Virus record (IMG/VR): IMGVR_UViG_3300044808_000088
Span: 1-34,529 of that record
Length of the DNA: 34,529 bases
Origin: a virus
Reading direction: 5' to 3' (one strand)
Positions within the stretch are counted from its first letter, which is position 1, and every line of letters starts with the position of its first letter. Under the pieces are notes generated by a model. The model made no database searches. It was not told the origin of the DNA and worked only from the letters and a program-made list of their open reading frames with translations. Position numbers and translations under genes: made by a program. Positions 6,732 to 15,751 of the stretch are shown one piece after another.

Positions 6732-7770
6732 GCTCACATCAGTAGTCTCAGAATCAATTCCCCATCTTAAACGCGGCGCGATGCGTGATTTCAAGAAAAT
6801 CATGCAGGAGCATCGTTACTGGAAAGATAGCCGATGGAACGCCACAGATTCGATTTACACCTTTGAAACTGGCTCACAGATTGAATTCTTTTCTTCTGAT
6901 AATGGGGATAAGCTCAGGGGAGCAAGGCGCGATAGGTTATTTATCAACGAAGCTAATAACATTCCGTTTGACGCCTTTCAGCAGTTAGAAGTCCGTACTA
7001 AAGAATATTGTTTTCTCGATTGGAACCCGACCACTGAATTCTGGTTTTACACCGATGTCCAGACCCAGCGTGACGATGTAGATCACTTAATTATTACTTA
7101 CAGGGACAATGAAGCACTCGACCCGCAAATTATCAAATCGATTGAGCAACGCCGTAATAACAAGTCTTGGTGGCAAGTTTATGGCGAAGGACTTTTGGGA
7201 GAAGTTGAAAGCCGGATATACACAGGGTGGCAAATCATCGACTCTATACCTCACGAAGCAAGATTGGAACGGTATGGATTGGACTTCGGTTATACTAACG
7301 ATCCCTCGGCAATAGTAGCGATTTATTACTATAACGGGGGATATATCCTTGACGAGATAGCCTTTCAAAAGGGACTTAGTAACAAACAAATAGCCGATAT
7401 ATTCAGCAATCTTGAGAAAGCGGTGATAATTGCCGATTCCGCCGAGCCAAAGAGCATTGATGAGATTAAAAGCTATGATTTAACGATACTGCCAGCGAAC
7501 AAAGGACCCGGCTCAGTTTTGCAGGGGATTCAGTTTGTTCAACAACAGAAGATTTCAGTTACTAAACGTTCAATTCACATTATCAAGGAATATCGTAATT
7601 ACATCTGGAAAACCGATAAAGACGGAAAAATAATCAACGAACCAGACCATTTATTCTCACACTCGATGGATGCAATCAGGTACGGAATGACAAATATTGA
7701 ACCGCCGCAGGAAGAAGAACCAGACCCAGTGGAAACCTACAAACCTCTTTATTCCGATGTAGGCTTATAA
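6589..7770 (+). CDS. terL: Terminase large subunit (packaging ATPase and nuclease)
   Basis: 393 aa. Walker A-like QGGTSASKT is at 22-30, Walker B-like RLFINEANN at 116-123 and DWNPT at 144-148. The nuclease half has the expected acidic residues: D232 in LDFGYTNDP, D283 in IADSAEP and D361 in SMDAIRYG. It drives DNA into the prohead and cuts it. Asn replaces Asp in Walker B, with the catalytic Glu121 kept, as in related terminases. The gene begins inside the small-subunit gene, without SD. Complete and intact. Confidence 0.93.
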   Translation: MFQITTATNKIAKLSKRIKAVQGGTSASKTISILLLLIHFSQTDKKPKLTSVVSESIPHLKRGAMRDFKKIMQEHRYWKDSRWNATDSIYTFETGSQIEFFSSDNGDKLRGARRDRLFINEANNIPFDAFQQLEVRTKEYCFLDWNPTTEFWFYTDVQTQRDDVDHLIITYRDNEALDPQIIKSIEQRRNNKSWWQVYGEGLLGEVESRIYTGWQIIDSIPHEARLERYGLDFGYTNDPSAIVAIYYYNGGYILDEIAFQKGLSNKQIADIFSNLEKAVIIADSAEPKSIDEIKSYDLTILPANKGPGSVLQGIQFVQQQKISVTKRSIHIIKEYRNYIWKTDKDGKIINEPDHLFSHSMDAIRYGMTNIEPPQEEEPDPVETYKPLYSDVGL

Positions 7771-7838
7771 ACCCTATGATGTCAATATGATATACTTAAG
7801 TAAACGCATTTAATTACGACACAGAATTATTTGCTCCT

Positions 7839-9737
7839 TTGTTAGACAAAAAAACCAGAGATGCCTTAATCACTCAGGCACTCGCAGAAATAGAACACGC
7901 CAGAGAATACAAACGCGGAAGAATAAAACAGTGGAAAGCCAATGAGGATTTGGTGTTCGGCAGGAAACCCGAAAACATTCCGCACCGCTCAAACGTCATG
8001 CTTCCGAAGATGCAGGGCTTTGAGAATACTTTGTTGTCTAAAATCAGGAATTTCCCTACGCTCAAATACACCAAGGGCGAAGAATCAGACCTCAAAAAAG
8101 CCAAGCGCCTTACTTCGCTGCTCGAACAAACTGCTAAGCCAACTGACGGCAACTGGAAATTTAAGGATTTAATTGGAAAGAAAAGCGCGATCCGCTATGG
8201 ACGGGCTGTTTTTAGCTATTGGGCAGATTCAGTTAATGGCTATAAGTCTCATTTTGAAAACGTTTCTGTATATGACTATCTGATTGACCCAGGAGCTGGG
8301 GGAATAAACATCGAGAATGCCCGAAATATGGGGCGTACCGGCATTTATTTGTCTAAAGCTCAGTTAAAACAAGGGGTAAAAGATAAAATCTATCTTTCTA
8401 CTGAAACCAATAAATTAGTTGATAAAGAAGGCGTAAATACCGATAGTTCAGAAGAAGAAAAGAATAAGGAGAATCGTTATTTTGAGCTAACCGGACAGAA
8501 ACGCCACAAAACTCAGACAGATGTGTATAAGTTCTGGGCTTGGTACACGACTTATCAAGGTGAACGCTATTACTTACTCGTTAATACCGACAATTCAACT
8601 GCGGTACGTTGCCAGCCTCTAAAAGAGATATTTGAGTCAAACAAATTTCCTTTTCTTTCTTGGGCAACAGACCCTGATTTAGATGAATTCTGGACGCCGG
8701 GACCTGATGACATGGTTCGTGAAATTTTCATGGCTCAATCGGCGGTCATTAATCAGATGCTCGACAATAACGAGATGATTAACTTCCCGATGAAAGCCTA
8801 TGACGTTGATAAAGTCACCAATAAAGCATTACTCAATTATCGTCGCGGTGGACTCATTCCATTCAAGAAAGATACTGATATTAATCAGGCTCTACAGGTA
8901 CTCGAAACCAAACCGATCAATAACGGAGTAATGGTTTATGAGGAATTAGATAAGATTCAGCAATTAGAATCAGGTGTTACAGCCGAAAGCCGCGGCGTTG
9001 CCGATGAAGATAAGGTAGCGATTTACGAAGGGAATCAGGCTAATATTGCCGACCGCTTAGGGCTTTTGAACGATTCTTACGCCAATATGTATCACCGCTT
9101 GTTAGAACTCCATGAATACGGCGTTAGAGAGCATTTAAATAATGAAGTAGCGGTACAGATGATAGGCGCAGACGGTATTGAATGGGAAAACCTCAAGAAA
9201 ACCGATATGTTGCCGGAAGACACCACGTTTGATTACTACATTTCCGCTAGTGATGCCGAACTTCGCAATGATATTTCAGAAAAGAAAATGAAACTCAATT
9301 ACGTTGAACGTAATCGTCAAAATCCAACAATTAATCAAAAAGTATTAGGTGAGATAGAAGCAGAAATATCTGGATTTGAAGCCGATGATATTAAACGTCT
9401 CCAAGATGTTGACGAGTTTGGGAATGCCGAACTGATGAGCGAATGTGCCAGAGATATTAAAAAACTCCTCAACGATGAAGATATTAAGCCGAACGAAGCC
9501 GCTAATGTCGCTTATAAGCAGAAAATGGTTGATTACCTCCGTGATAAATCCGAAGACCTCAAAGATGACCAGCTTGCCCGTTTTATCGCTTACATCGAGG
9601 ATATTGAACCGTTCGTTATTCAAAATACAGTCCGTAAAGCCAATGAAGTAAACGCAGCCGCAGGAAACCTCGCCTTAGAGCAGGATTTAGGACAATCATT
9701 AACCCCTCAACCAAATGGACCCGAACTTACTGCCTGA
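7839..9737 (+). CDS. Portal protein
   Basis: 632 aa, typical size for portals of short-tailed phages, and directly after the terminase. Conserved-looking portal features include an N-terminal charged helical region, a central PFLSWATDPDLDEFW block, and a long helical stem and crown region (QQLESGVTAESRGVADEDKV, then helices rich in Glu and Lys). It forms the dodecameric gate at the capsid vertex. No ATG is available: the frame opens after a stop at 7797-7799 and TTG at 7839 is the first usual start. No SD. The C-terminus overlaps the next gene by 23 bases. Confidence 0.85.
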   Translation: MLDKKTRDALITQALAEIEHAREYKRGRIKQWKANEDLVFGRKPENIPHRSNVMLPKMQGFENTLLSKIRNFPTLKYTKGEESDLKKAKRLTSLLEQTAKPTDGNWKFKDLIGKKSAIRYGRAVFSYWADSVNGYKSHFENVSVYDYLIDPGAGGINIENARNMGRTGIYLSKAQLKQGVKDKIYLSTETNKLVDKEGVNTDSSEEEKNKENRYFELTGQKRHKTQTDVYKFWAWYTTYQGERYYLLVNTDNSTAVRCQPLKEIFESNKFPFLSWATDPDLDEFWTPGPDDMVREIFMAQSAVINQMLDNNEMINFPMKAYDVDKVTNKALLNYRRGGLIPFKKDTDINQALQVLETKPINNGVMVYEELDKIQQLESGVTAESRGVADEDKVAIYEGNQANIADRLGLLNDSYANMYHRLLELHEYGVREHLNNEVAVQMIGADGIEWENLKKTDMLPEDTTFDYYISASDAELRNDISEKKMKLNYVERNRQNPTINQKVLGEIEAEISGFEADDIKRLQDVDEFGNAELMSECARDIKKLLNDEDIKPNEAANVAYKQKMVDYLRDKSEDLKDDQLARFIAYIEDIEPFVIQNTVRKANEVNAAAGNLALEQDLGQSLTPQPNGPELTA

Positions 9738-11745
9738 AGCCAGAATATCGCCGCTAGAGCGCCTTGAAACGGCGGTTGACGCGATGACCTCGGCTCAGGA
9801 AGAAAACACCAAAATACTCAAGGGAATTGAGCCAGTAATGGAAGCTCTAATAGCTTCCTACCTTAAAGGTACAAACGAAATTCAATCGGCTATCGGTTCT
9901 ATTGAGGAATATATCTCAACCATCGAGCCTATAGCAGTGAATAAAGAAGCGGTTGCCGCTATTGGTAAGCTCCAAAAGACTTTCTCAAACCCGAATTTAT
10001 TCAAGATTCCAGAACCTACGGTTATCACGGAGTCAAAGGAAACCGTCAAAGCCATCAAAGATTTAATTCAGACTGTTGAATTAAAGCCGATGGAAGTTAA
10101 TTTGAGCAATGATTTCACCAAGCTCGAAAAAGCACTCGGACGAATCGAAAAGCTCGTTAAATTTGAAGTTCCTCTTGAGGATGGGCGAGTAGCGGTTAAG
10201 TTATCTGCCGAAGATTTAAAGAAAATCGGCGCTGGTTTTTCATTCCCTTTATCAATCGGTACAGCTTCGGAAGATACTCTTCAACTGATTAACACTAAGC
10301 TCGACCAATTCACTTTCGTTGATGGAGTTTTGCAGACTACAGCAGGTTCAGGCGGAGGCGGTACATCGGACGGAATCATTCGGGATGGTGTAAGCACCAC
10401 GATTAAAGCGACTGTTTTTGATAAGACTAATTCCAATCCCCTTGCCACAGCGATTGTAGATAGCAATGGCGATCAGATTTCTTCTTTTGGAGGAGGAACG
10501 CAGTACACCGAAGGCGATACCGATGCTTCAATTACCGGAACAGCTTTATTATGGGAAGATACGAGCGATACTCTTCGCCCGGTAAGTGCCGCAAAGCCAT
10601 TGCCGATAGCTATTGTGAGTGGATTAACTGTAGGGCTAACCGACACGCAGCTTCGAGCGTCACCAGTACCAGTATCAGGTACGTTTTATCAAGCCACCCA
10701 GCCAATCAGCGCGGCTTCCTTACCTCTTCCGACAGGTGCAGCGACAGAAGCAACTCTCTCAGCTCTCAATACGAAAGTAACCGCAGTAAATACCGGAGCC
10801 GTAGTTATTTCCTCATCAGTCCTACCGTCAGGCGCGGCAACAGCAGCCAAGCAGCCAGCACTAGGCACAGCCGGAACTCCAAGCGCCGATGTAATCACTG
10901 TTCAAGGTGCAACTTCGATGACTGCTCTAAAAGTTGATGGTTCAGCAGTCACTCAGCCAGTATCAGGAACCGTTTCGATTAATGCTATTCCAGCAGGAAC
11001 AAACGCCATTGGTAAACTTGCAGCTAACTCAGGCGTGGATATTGGCGATGTTGACGTAACTTCATTGGTTCCCGGTGTAACAGCCACCAGTTTAGGGAAA
11101 GCCGAAGATGCCGGTCATACAACTGGTGATACGGGAGTTATGATGTTAGGTGTTCGTAAGGACACTCCTGGCACTTTAAGTGGCACAGACCTTGATTACA
11201 CGCCTCCGCAAATAACTTCTAGCGGTGGTATGAGAGTGACAGTCAGTGAGTCAGGGAATGACGCTGCTGTTACTGTGGGAGCAGACGCTCGTTCAAACAC
11301 TCTTTGGGGTATTGCAGCTCATAACATGAACCACGTCTACAATGGTGCGACTTGGGATAGAGCTAGGGGCGACACAACGGGGACAGATTCCCATACAGTC
11401 CCTAAAACAAGCGGGGGACTTACTACTTATCACTTAGTATCTGCCGCTACGACTAACGCAACTGTAGTAAAAGCAAGCGCAGGACAGGTTTATGGTTGGT
11501 TTATTTACAACTCAAATGCCGCCGCTCGAAAACTCGTATTTCATAATGCCGCAACTACTCCAACAGCCGGAGCTTCAGTGTTGTTCTCAATCGTTATTCC
11601 TCCTTTAAGCGGGGCTAATGTTGAATTTACCAACGGTATTGCCTTTTCAACTGGTATCGCTATTACAACTACGACTGGACTTGCCGATACGGATGCCACC
11701 GCAGTCGCAGCAAATGACCTCATTATCAATTTATTCTACAAATAA
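9715..11745 (+). CDS. Large virion decoration or tail-fibre-like protein
   Basis: 676 aa. Residues 10-180 are helical and coiled-coil-like. From about 200 the protein is beta-rich and low in charge, with a Gly linker (GSGGGG) and imperfect repeats such as PLPTGAATEATLSAL / LPSGAATAAKQPALG and PVSGTF / QPVSGTV. The last 110 residues (VYGWFIYNSNAAARKLVF and following) resemble a terminal beta domain common in environmental phage fibres. Position between portal and scaffold suggests a head or neck fibre. Exact role is inference. Confidence 0.6.
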   Translation: MDPNLLPEARISPLERLETAVDAMTSAQEENTKILKGIEPVMEALIASYLKGTNEIQSAIGSIEEYISTIEPIAVNKEAVAAIGKLQKTFSNPNLFKIPEPTVITESKETVKAIKDLIQTVELKPMEVNLSNDFTKLEKALGRIEKLVKFEVPLEDGRVAVKLSAEDLKKIGAGFSFPLSIGTASEDTLQLINTKLDQFTFVDGVLQTTAGSGGGGTSDGIIRDGVSTTIKATVFDKTNSNPLATAIVDSNGDQISSFGGGTQYTEGDTDASITGTALLWEDTSDTLRPVSAAKPLPIAIVSGLTVGLTDTQLRASPVPVSGTFYQATQPISAASLPLPTGAATEATLSALNTKVTAVNTGAVVISSSVLPSGAATAAKQPALGTAGTPSADVITVQGATSMTALKVDGSAVTQPVSGTVSINAIPAGTNAIGKLAANSGVDIGDVDVTSLVPGVTATSLGKAEDAGHTTGDTGVMMLGVRKDTPGTLSGTDLDYTPPQITSSGGMRVTVSESGNDAAVTVGADARSNTLWGIAAHNMNHVYNGATWDRARGDTTGTDSHTVPKTSGGLTTYHLVSAATTNATVVKASAGQVYGWFIYNSNAAARKLVFHNAATTPTAGASVLFSIVIPPLSGANVEFTNGIAFSTGIAITTTTGLADTDATAVAANDLIINLFYK

Positions 11746-12077
11746 TGGCTAATATCGCACTATTCAAAACAGGGCAAACCCCTCAATACGTCCAATCGGC
11801 TCATACACCTGATTTTGCGTCAGACCCCGATGCTGTTATCAATCCTGATATTTCCGCAGTGTCATCAGTACCAACTAAATACTGGAAACGTAGCGGGGAT
11901 AATGTAGTCGAAATGACAGCACAGGAAAAGGCTTCAGTTGATTCAGCAGAGCAAACGGCTCGACTTGCCTCAGCAGACAATCTACAGATAGACACAATCA
12001 CGCTGGCGAAAGCTCTCGTGAAGCTCGGAGTCGCTACCAAGGCTCAACTTATCAATGCAATTAAACAAGTAATGTAA
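11745..12077 (+). CDS. 110-aa virion-module protein
   Basis: MANIALFKTGQTPQYVQSAH... A short beta-like N-terminus, KYWKRSGDNVVEMTAQEKAS in the middle and a helical C-terminus (TITLAKALVKLGVATKAQLI). Proteins with this KYWK...VVEM pattern commonly lie beside phage fibre genes and may be small structural or assembly factors. The start overlaps the previous stop (TAATG), implying coupled translation. Function not established. Confidence 0.55.
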   Translation: MANIALFKTGQTPQYVQSAHTPDFASDPDAVINPDISAVSSVPTKYWKRSGDNVVEMTAQEKASVDSAEQTARLASADNLQIDTITLAKALVKLGVATKAQLINAIKQVM

Positions 12078-12568
12078 TGGCATCAGGAAATACTTTAGCG
12101 GTTTTTACCGCACTTAATAACGAACCGCCAGCCTCAAACTTTGCCACGCTCGATGTCAGAAATAATCACGTAATTTTAGATTTTGACGATACGACCGCAG
12201 AATACGCAGTCTTTAGGGGCGTATTACCGAGACATTATGCAAGTGGAGGTATCACTGTTTATCTCCATTGGGCAGCTACTTCCGCCGTTACGGGGACAGG
12301 TGGATGGACGGTTGAATTTGAACGTATCGGAGATGGTTCTCAGGACATAGACGCAGACGGATTTGCCACAGCTCAGACAGTAACCGCAGTGAGCGTACCA
12401 GCAACGTCAGGAAACGTGAAAATTACCAATGTAGCTATAACTGATGGAGCAAATATTGACTCTATCGCGGTTGGAGAATCTTTCAGACTCAGAATTAAAA
12501 GAGATGTGGCGACAGATACAGCAGTGGGAGACTTAGAACTTGCCGCAGTTGAATTAAAAGAAACCTAA
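12077..12568 (+). CDS. 163-aa beta-rich virion protein (jelly-roll-like)
   Basis: MASGNTLAVFTALNNEPPAS... followed by alternating beta segments (NNHVILDFDD, AVFRGVLPRHYASGGITVYL, GESFRLRIKRD). The ending GDLELAAVELKE fits a compact beta sandwich. Proteins of this pattern are frequent among virion genes of uncultivated phages and probably decorate capsid or fibre. Its start overlaps the previous stop codon. The general assignment is moderate; receptor binding is only a guess. Confidence 0.55.
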   Translation: MASGNTLAVFTALNNEPPASNFATLDVRNNHVILDFDDTTAEYAVFRGVLPRHYASGGITVYLHWAATSAVTGTGGWTVEFERIGDGSQDIDADGFATAQTVTAVSVPATSGNVKITNVAITDGANIDSIAVGESFRLRIKRDVATDTAVGDLELAAVELKET

Positions 12569-13294
12569 ATGGCACGAGATTTTAACGGAACTAGCAATCA
12601 AATAACTCATAACGGACCAGCTTTCGGAAGTGCAGGAACAATATCCTTTGTCGTTAAAAAGAATGTTGCCGATTCTGAGACTGGTTGGAGATATGTTTTT
12701 GACTCCACGACTCGCCATTTGTTCTACAAACGTGGAGGATCAGCAGAGGGAGCTAACACCTATGGCGTTTACTTAAACGGTAACTTAATTTGGGATGATG
12801 CGACCTCAGTAGCAAATGTAATGACTGGTCTTGATTGGCAAGTAGTTACAATCACTTGGGACGACTCAGACCCAACTACCAAGGAGCGCATTTATCGTAA
12901 CGGCGTACAGCTTGCAACGGCTAATGTAACAGTTGGAGCAGGAACGCCAGCGACCATTTACATGGGAACTCGTTTCACGAGCGTTGAATATTGGTCAGGT
13001 TCATTTGCCGAATACGCAGTTTGGAATAGAAAATTATCCGCAAGCGAAGTAACAGTTTTGGGAAATTTCTATACCCCTAAGACAATTCCAAGAGGACTCA
13101 TTTTCTACGCTCCTTACTACGGTAAAAATTCACCGGAACCAGAAATAGTATCAGGAAAGAATGGAACTATTACAGGAGCGACAGCCACTGCTCATCCTAG
13201 AGTTTTCCATCCTTCGCCTCCTCAAAACTTTTCAGTTACTGCCGCAGTCGCAGCAGTAACCGCTAAACGATTAACCCTATTAGGAGTTGGATAA
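12569..13294 (+). CDS. LamG / concanavalin-like lectin-fold protein
   Basis: 241 aa. The first 180 residues show a LamG-like pattern: DFNGTSNQITHNGPAFGSAG at the start, W-QVVTITWDDSDP, RIYRNGVQLA, and FAEYAVWNRKLSASEVTVL near the end. This fold binds sugars or proteins on phage tails and capsids. It starts at the base after the previous stop. A role in attachment to the cell surface is inference from fold and position. Confidence 0.75.
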   Translation: MARDFNGTSNQITHNGPAFGSAGTISFVVKKNVADSETGWRYVFDSTTRHLFYKRGGSAEGANTYGVYLNGNLIWDDATSVANVMTGLDWQVVTITWDDSDPTTKERIYRNGVQLATANVTVGAGTPATIYMGTRFTSVEYWSGSFAEYAVWNRKLSASEVTVLGNFYTPKTIPRGLIFYAPYYGKNSPEPEIVSGKNGTITGATATAHPRVFHPSPPQNFSVTAAVAAVTAKRLTLLGVG

Positions 13295-13295
13295 T

Positions 13296-13613
13296 ATGAA
13301 TAATTTAGAACAAATAAAACAAGCAGTACCCGAAGCCCTAGAGAACGAGAATGTTAAAATAATGGCAGGGGAGTTAGATAAAGTTCAGCAGCTTGAATCA
13401 CTGGTCAAAACTCCAGCCGGAGAAGAATTAGTCAATGCTTTACGCAATGATTGCTCGACAATGATTCAGAAGATTCTTTCCGAAGTGAAAGACCCGCTCG
13501 TATTCCGCCTTGAAGCCCATTTGAATCTCTTAACAACTCTTGTTTCAGCAGAAAAACGCGCCGAAGAATTGCAGGAAGCACTCGACGCTGAAATTAAAGC
13601 CATCATCTCCTAG
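13296..13613 (+). CDS. 105-aa helical virion-module protein
   Basis: MNNLEQIKQAVPEALENENV... Nearly all helix and acidic, ending in a coiled-coil-like SAEKRAEELQEALDAEIKAI. The ATG at 13296, just after the LamG gene's stop at 13292-13294, is preferred over a TTG nine bases earlier that would overlap that gene. It precedes the scaffold gene and may be a small scaffold, chaperone or assembly factor. No family recognised. Confidence 0.5.
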   Translation: MNNLEQIKQAVPEALENENVKIMAGELDKVQQLESLVKTPAGEELVNALRNDCSTMIQKILSEVKDPLVFRLEAHLNLLTTLVSAEKRAEELQEALDAEIKAIIS

Positions 13614-13756
13614 AGATGTGGCGCATGGGTATCATCGTGTCGTTTGATGCCCAGCCGCTACGTTTCAAGTAGAGTCGGAAGACTATAATCTCCCAATCTG
13701 GCTGGTTGCCGGTACAAATAACCAAGAGCTACATAAGCTCTCCGAAAGGTAAATTT
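13614..13756 (+). ncRNA. Structured leader RNA before the scaffold gene
   Basis: Four clear hairpins in 143 bases: GGGTATCA/TGATGCCC (13627-13634, 13645-13652), CTAC/GTAG (13658-13661, 13669-13672), AGTC-GGAA-GACT (13673-13684) and AGAGCT/AGCTCT (13725-13730, 13736-13741). The last ends four bases before the AAAGG SD of the scaffold gene. Such a dense array in a module that otherwise has almost no intergenic DNA suggests control of scaffold or capsid expression. No known RNA family recognised. Confidence 0.5.
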
Positions 13757-14446
13757 ATGGCAGATGATGAAATCATCCCTACTGAAGATGAACAGGTCAA
13801 ACCATCACCCGTAGAAGAACCGCAAGGTGAACCTACACCCCCTGATGAAGTCGTTCCAGACCGCTATCAGGAGCCAAAGAAAGAAGAATCCGTACCCGTT
13901 CACGTTCACGCCAAAGTGCGCGACGAATTGAAACAGGAAAATCGGAAACTTAAAGAAGAATTGGCAAAGCTGCAAAGCCCATCGTCCCGGACAGTCAGCG
14001 ATATTGCTGAAAAATGGGGAGTTGAAAAGGAAACCGTCGAAGCTCTCGTTCAGGCAGCTAAACAGGAATCCTCGGCTGAGATAGACGCCAAATATGGCGA
14101 TATTGTCAGGCAGCAGCAAGTGGAAAAGGTTAATAAAGCGTTCGATGACGAATTCTCTAAACTGGTAAAGAATTACCCGGACATGGAATCTCGAAAAGAC
14201 GCTATCAAAGCTCTCGCCTTTACCCCTCAGTATAAAGATTCGTCTCTTGAAGAAATTACACAAAATGTATTCGGATCAGCTCTTAGCAAAGGCACTATCG
14301 AAGAAGCGCGTGGGACTTCGGATAGTGATGCCGAAACAATTGATTTCTCAAAGCCGATGAGTCGTGAGCAAAAACAAAAAGTCTTGGCTAACCCAGAAGC
14401 TCGCTCCAAATATTATGCGTATTTGGACAAACACACTCTTACATAA
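13757..14446 (+). CDS. Scaffolding protein
   Basis: 229 aa starting MADDEIIPTEDEQV. The ATG at 13757 is preferred because AAAGG lies 7 bases before it; an earlier ATG at 13706 sits within the structured leader. The N-terminal 50 residues are acidic and Pro-rich, followed by a coiled coil (KVRDELKQENRKLKEELAKL) and more helix. Position immediately before the capsid gene and acidic helical character fit a capsid scaffold removed during maturation. Assignment by context and composition. Confidence 0.75.
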   Translation: MADDEIIPTEDEQVKPSPVEEPQGEPTPPDEVVPDRYQEPKKEESVPVHVHAKVRDELKQENRKLKEELAKLQSPSSRTVSDIAEKWGVEKETVEALVQAAKQESSAEIDAKYGDIVRQQQVEKVNKAFDDEFSKLVKNYPDMESRKDAIKALAFTPQYKDSSLEEITQNVFGSALSKGTIEEARGTSDSDAETIDFSKPMSREQKQKVLANPEARSKYYAYLDKHTLT

Positions 14447-14475
14447 AATAAAAACGGCACAGAAATTCAAATTAA

Positions 14476-15669
14476 ATGGCTTTAAGTCAGTTTAATGAGG
14501 AATTTCAACTTCGTTATCAAGATGTTTTGTCGAAAGAATTAGTCTCTATGAAAGTAGCGACTACTGAACTTCGCTCAAGCCTCAAATTCGGTGATACTGT
14601 TCACCGTCCGAAGATTGATACCTCAAATCTTAAAGTACGTGACGTAACTCGTTATGTTGATCGTACTATCCCGCAGATTTCGGATGCAGACCAAACCATC
14701 ACCATTGATAAGCAAAAGGCAGTAGACTTTGCGATGGATCAATGGGACAAACTGCAAGCCGGACCTCTTTCTCCAGAAGAAAAAGCAGGTGAAATCGCTG
14801 CTGATATGCTTTCGCAGTATATCGACGCTGATGTCTTTTATCAGGTTCGCAATGCAGCCAATAAGTTTGATACTGGCAACTTAACCGGTACTTCCTCAAA
14901 CAACACTCCAATTGCTCTTTCGACTTCCAATGCCTTTCAGGTTCCGACTCAATTGTTCGCATTCTTGCGTTCCCACAAAATTAAAGGCGGAAACTTGGTA
15001 ATTGTTGGCGATAGCTATGCAGCTTCGATATTCCAGCAAACAATCATTGGTAAGAATATTGATATGGCTGAATCCGTGATGAAGAACGGATATTCAGGAC
15101 CACTCGTTAACTTCTCGTACTTCGTATCTGAAAACCTGACTGGTGAAGCAACATTGACCAGCACAGGTACTTTCTCTGATAACGATACAGTCACTATTGG
15201 CGGTGTTACCTTCACGATGAAAACGACTCTTGGCGCAACTGCCGGAAACGTGCTGATCGGTGCCAATGCAGCCGCTTCTATCGCTAACCTTGTAGCTGCC
15301 ATTAATGGTGCAGCGGGAGCCGGTTCGACTTATGTTGAACTTTCCGCTGCTAATCGTTTAACCATCACTGACACGCTTCGCATTACTGCAACCGCAACCA
15401 GCGCAACTGTCATGACTATTGTTGGTACAGGTTCAGGTCGTTTGTCGCTCTCTAAATCTGCCGCAAACTGGTCTTGGACTACTAACTTTATTCACGCCTA
15501 CGCCGGACAGTCTAATGCTATTGATTTGGTCGTACAGCAAGATGTTGAATTGGATATTCGCGGAGAATCAAAGCAAAAGACAGATAACTACCTTACCGAC
15601 GCTTTGTACGGTGTAAAGGTGTTTGATGACCGCGCTCAACGATTCGTAGACTTGCAAATTTCAGCCTAA
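14476..15669 (+). CDS. Major capsid protein (HK97-like) with inserted beta domain
   Basis: 397 aa after the scaffold gene. The outer parts look like a capsid fold: ADQTITIDKQKAVDFAMDQW near 71-90, LFAFLRSHKIKGGNLVIVGD near 160-179, and RGESKQKTDNYLTDALYGVKVFDD near the end. Residues 222-332 form an extra Thr/Ala/Gly-rich beta domain (TVTIGGVTFTMKTT, IGANAAASIANLVAAING) of the kind found inserted in many phage tail proteins. It would project from the capsid surface. No SD; leader is AAATTAAATG. Confidence 0.82.
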   Translation: MALSQFNEEFQLRYQDVLSKELVSMKVATTELRSSLKFGDTVHRPKIDTSNLKVRDVTRYVDRTIPQISDADQTITIDKQKAVDFAMDQWDKLQAGPLSPEEKAGEIAADMLSQYIDADVFYQVRNAANKFDTGNLTGTSSNNTPIALSTSNAFQVPTQLFAFLRSHKIKGGNLVIVGDSYAASIFQQTIIGKNIDMAESVMKNGYSGPLVNFSYFVSENLTGEATLTSTGTFSDNDTVTIGGVTFTMKTTLGATAGNVLIGANAAASIANLVAAINGAAGAGSTYVELSAANRLTITDTLRITATATSATVMTIVGTGSGRLSLSKSAANWSWTTNFIHAYAGQSNAIDLVVQQDVELDIRGESKQKTDNYLTDALYGVKVFDDRAQRFVDLQISA

Positions 15670-15684
15670 TTATCGGCTTTCTCT

Positions 15685-15725
15685 GCCCCTTCGCGGTAAT
15701 CCCGCAGACTCTAATGAGTGGGGGC
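15685..15725 (+). ncRNA. Three-way-junction RNA element after the capsid gene
   Basis: GCCCC (15685-15689) pairs with GGGGC (15721-15725), enclosing GCGG/CCGC (15693-15696, 15702-15705) and ACTC-TAAT-GAGT (15708-15719). This makes a compact GC-rich three-helix shape in an AT-rich genome. No T run follows, so it is not a standard terminator. It may stabilise the capsid mRNA or attenuate the genes downstream. Confidence 0.45.
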
Positions 15726-15751
15726 GGGAATAAGCTATTAATTCAAACCAA

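Noticed and set aside
10551-10937. A 128-codon + frame inside the large fibre gene
   Set aside because: Arg/Ser-rich shadow of the real frame with no start signal or motif.
13614-13756. Possible tRNA in the structured leader (a 7-base loop GTTTCAA looked like a T loop)
   Set aside because: No acceptor stem, no anticodon arm and no conserved T-arm bases; the hairpins do not form a cloverleaf.
13839-13890. CTGATGA followed by GAAA, reminiscent of a hammerhead ribozyme core
   Set aside because: It lies within the scaffold reading frame and the required three stems cannot be formed around it.
13805-14263. A 152-codon minus-strand ORF opposite the scaffold gene
   Set aside because: It is the mirror of a real coding region, has no start signal and is Phe/Leu-rich as expected for antisense of Glu/Lys-rich helix.
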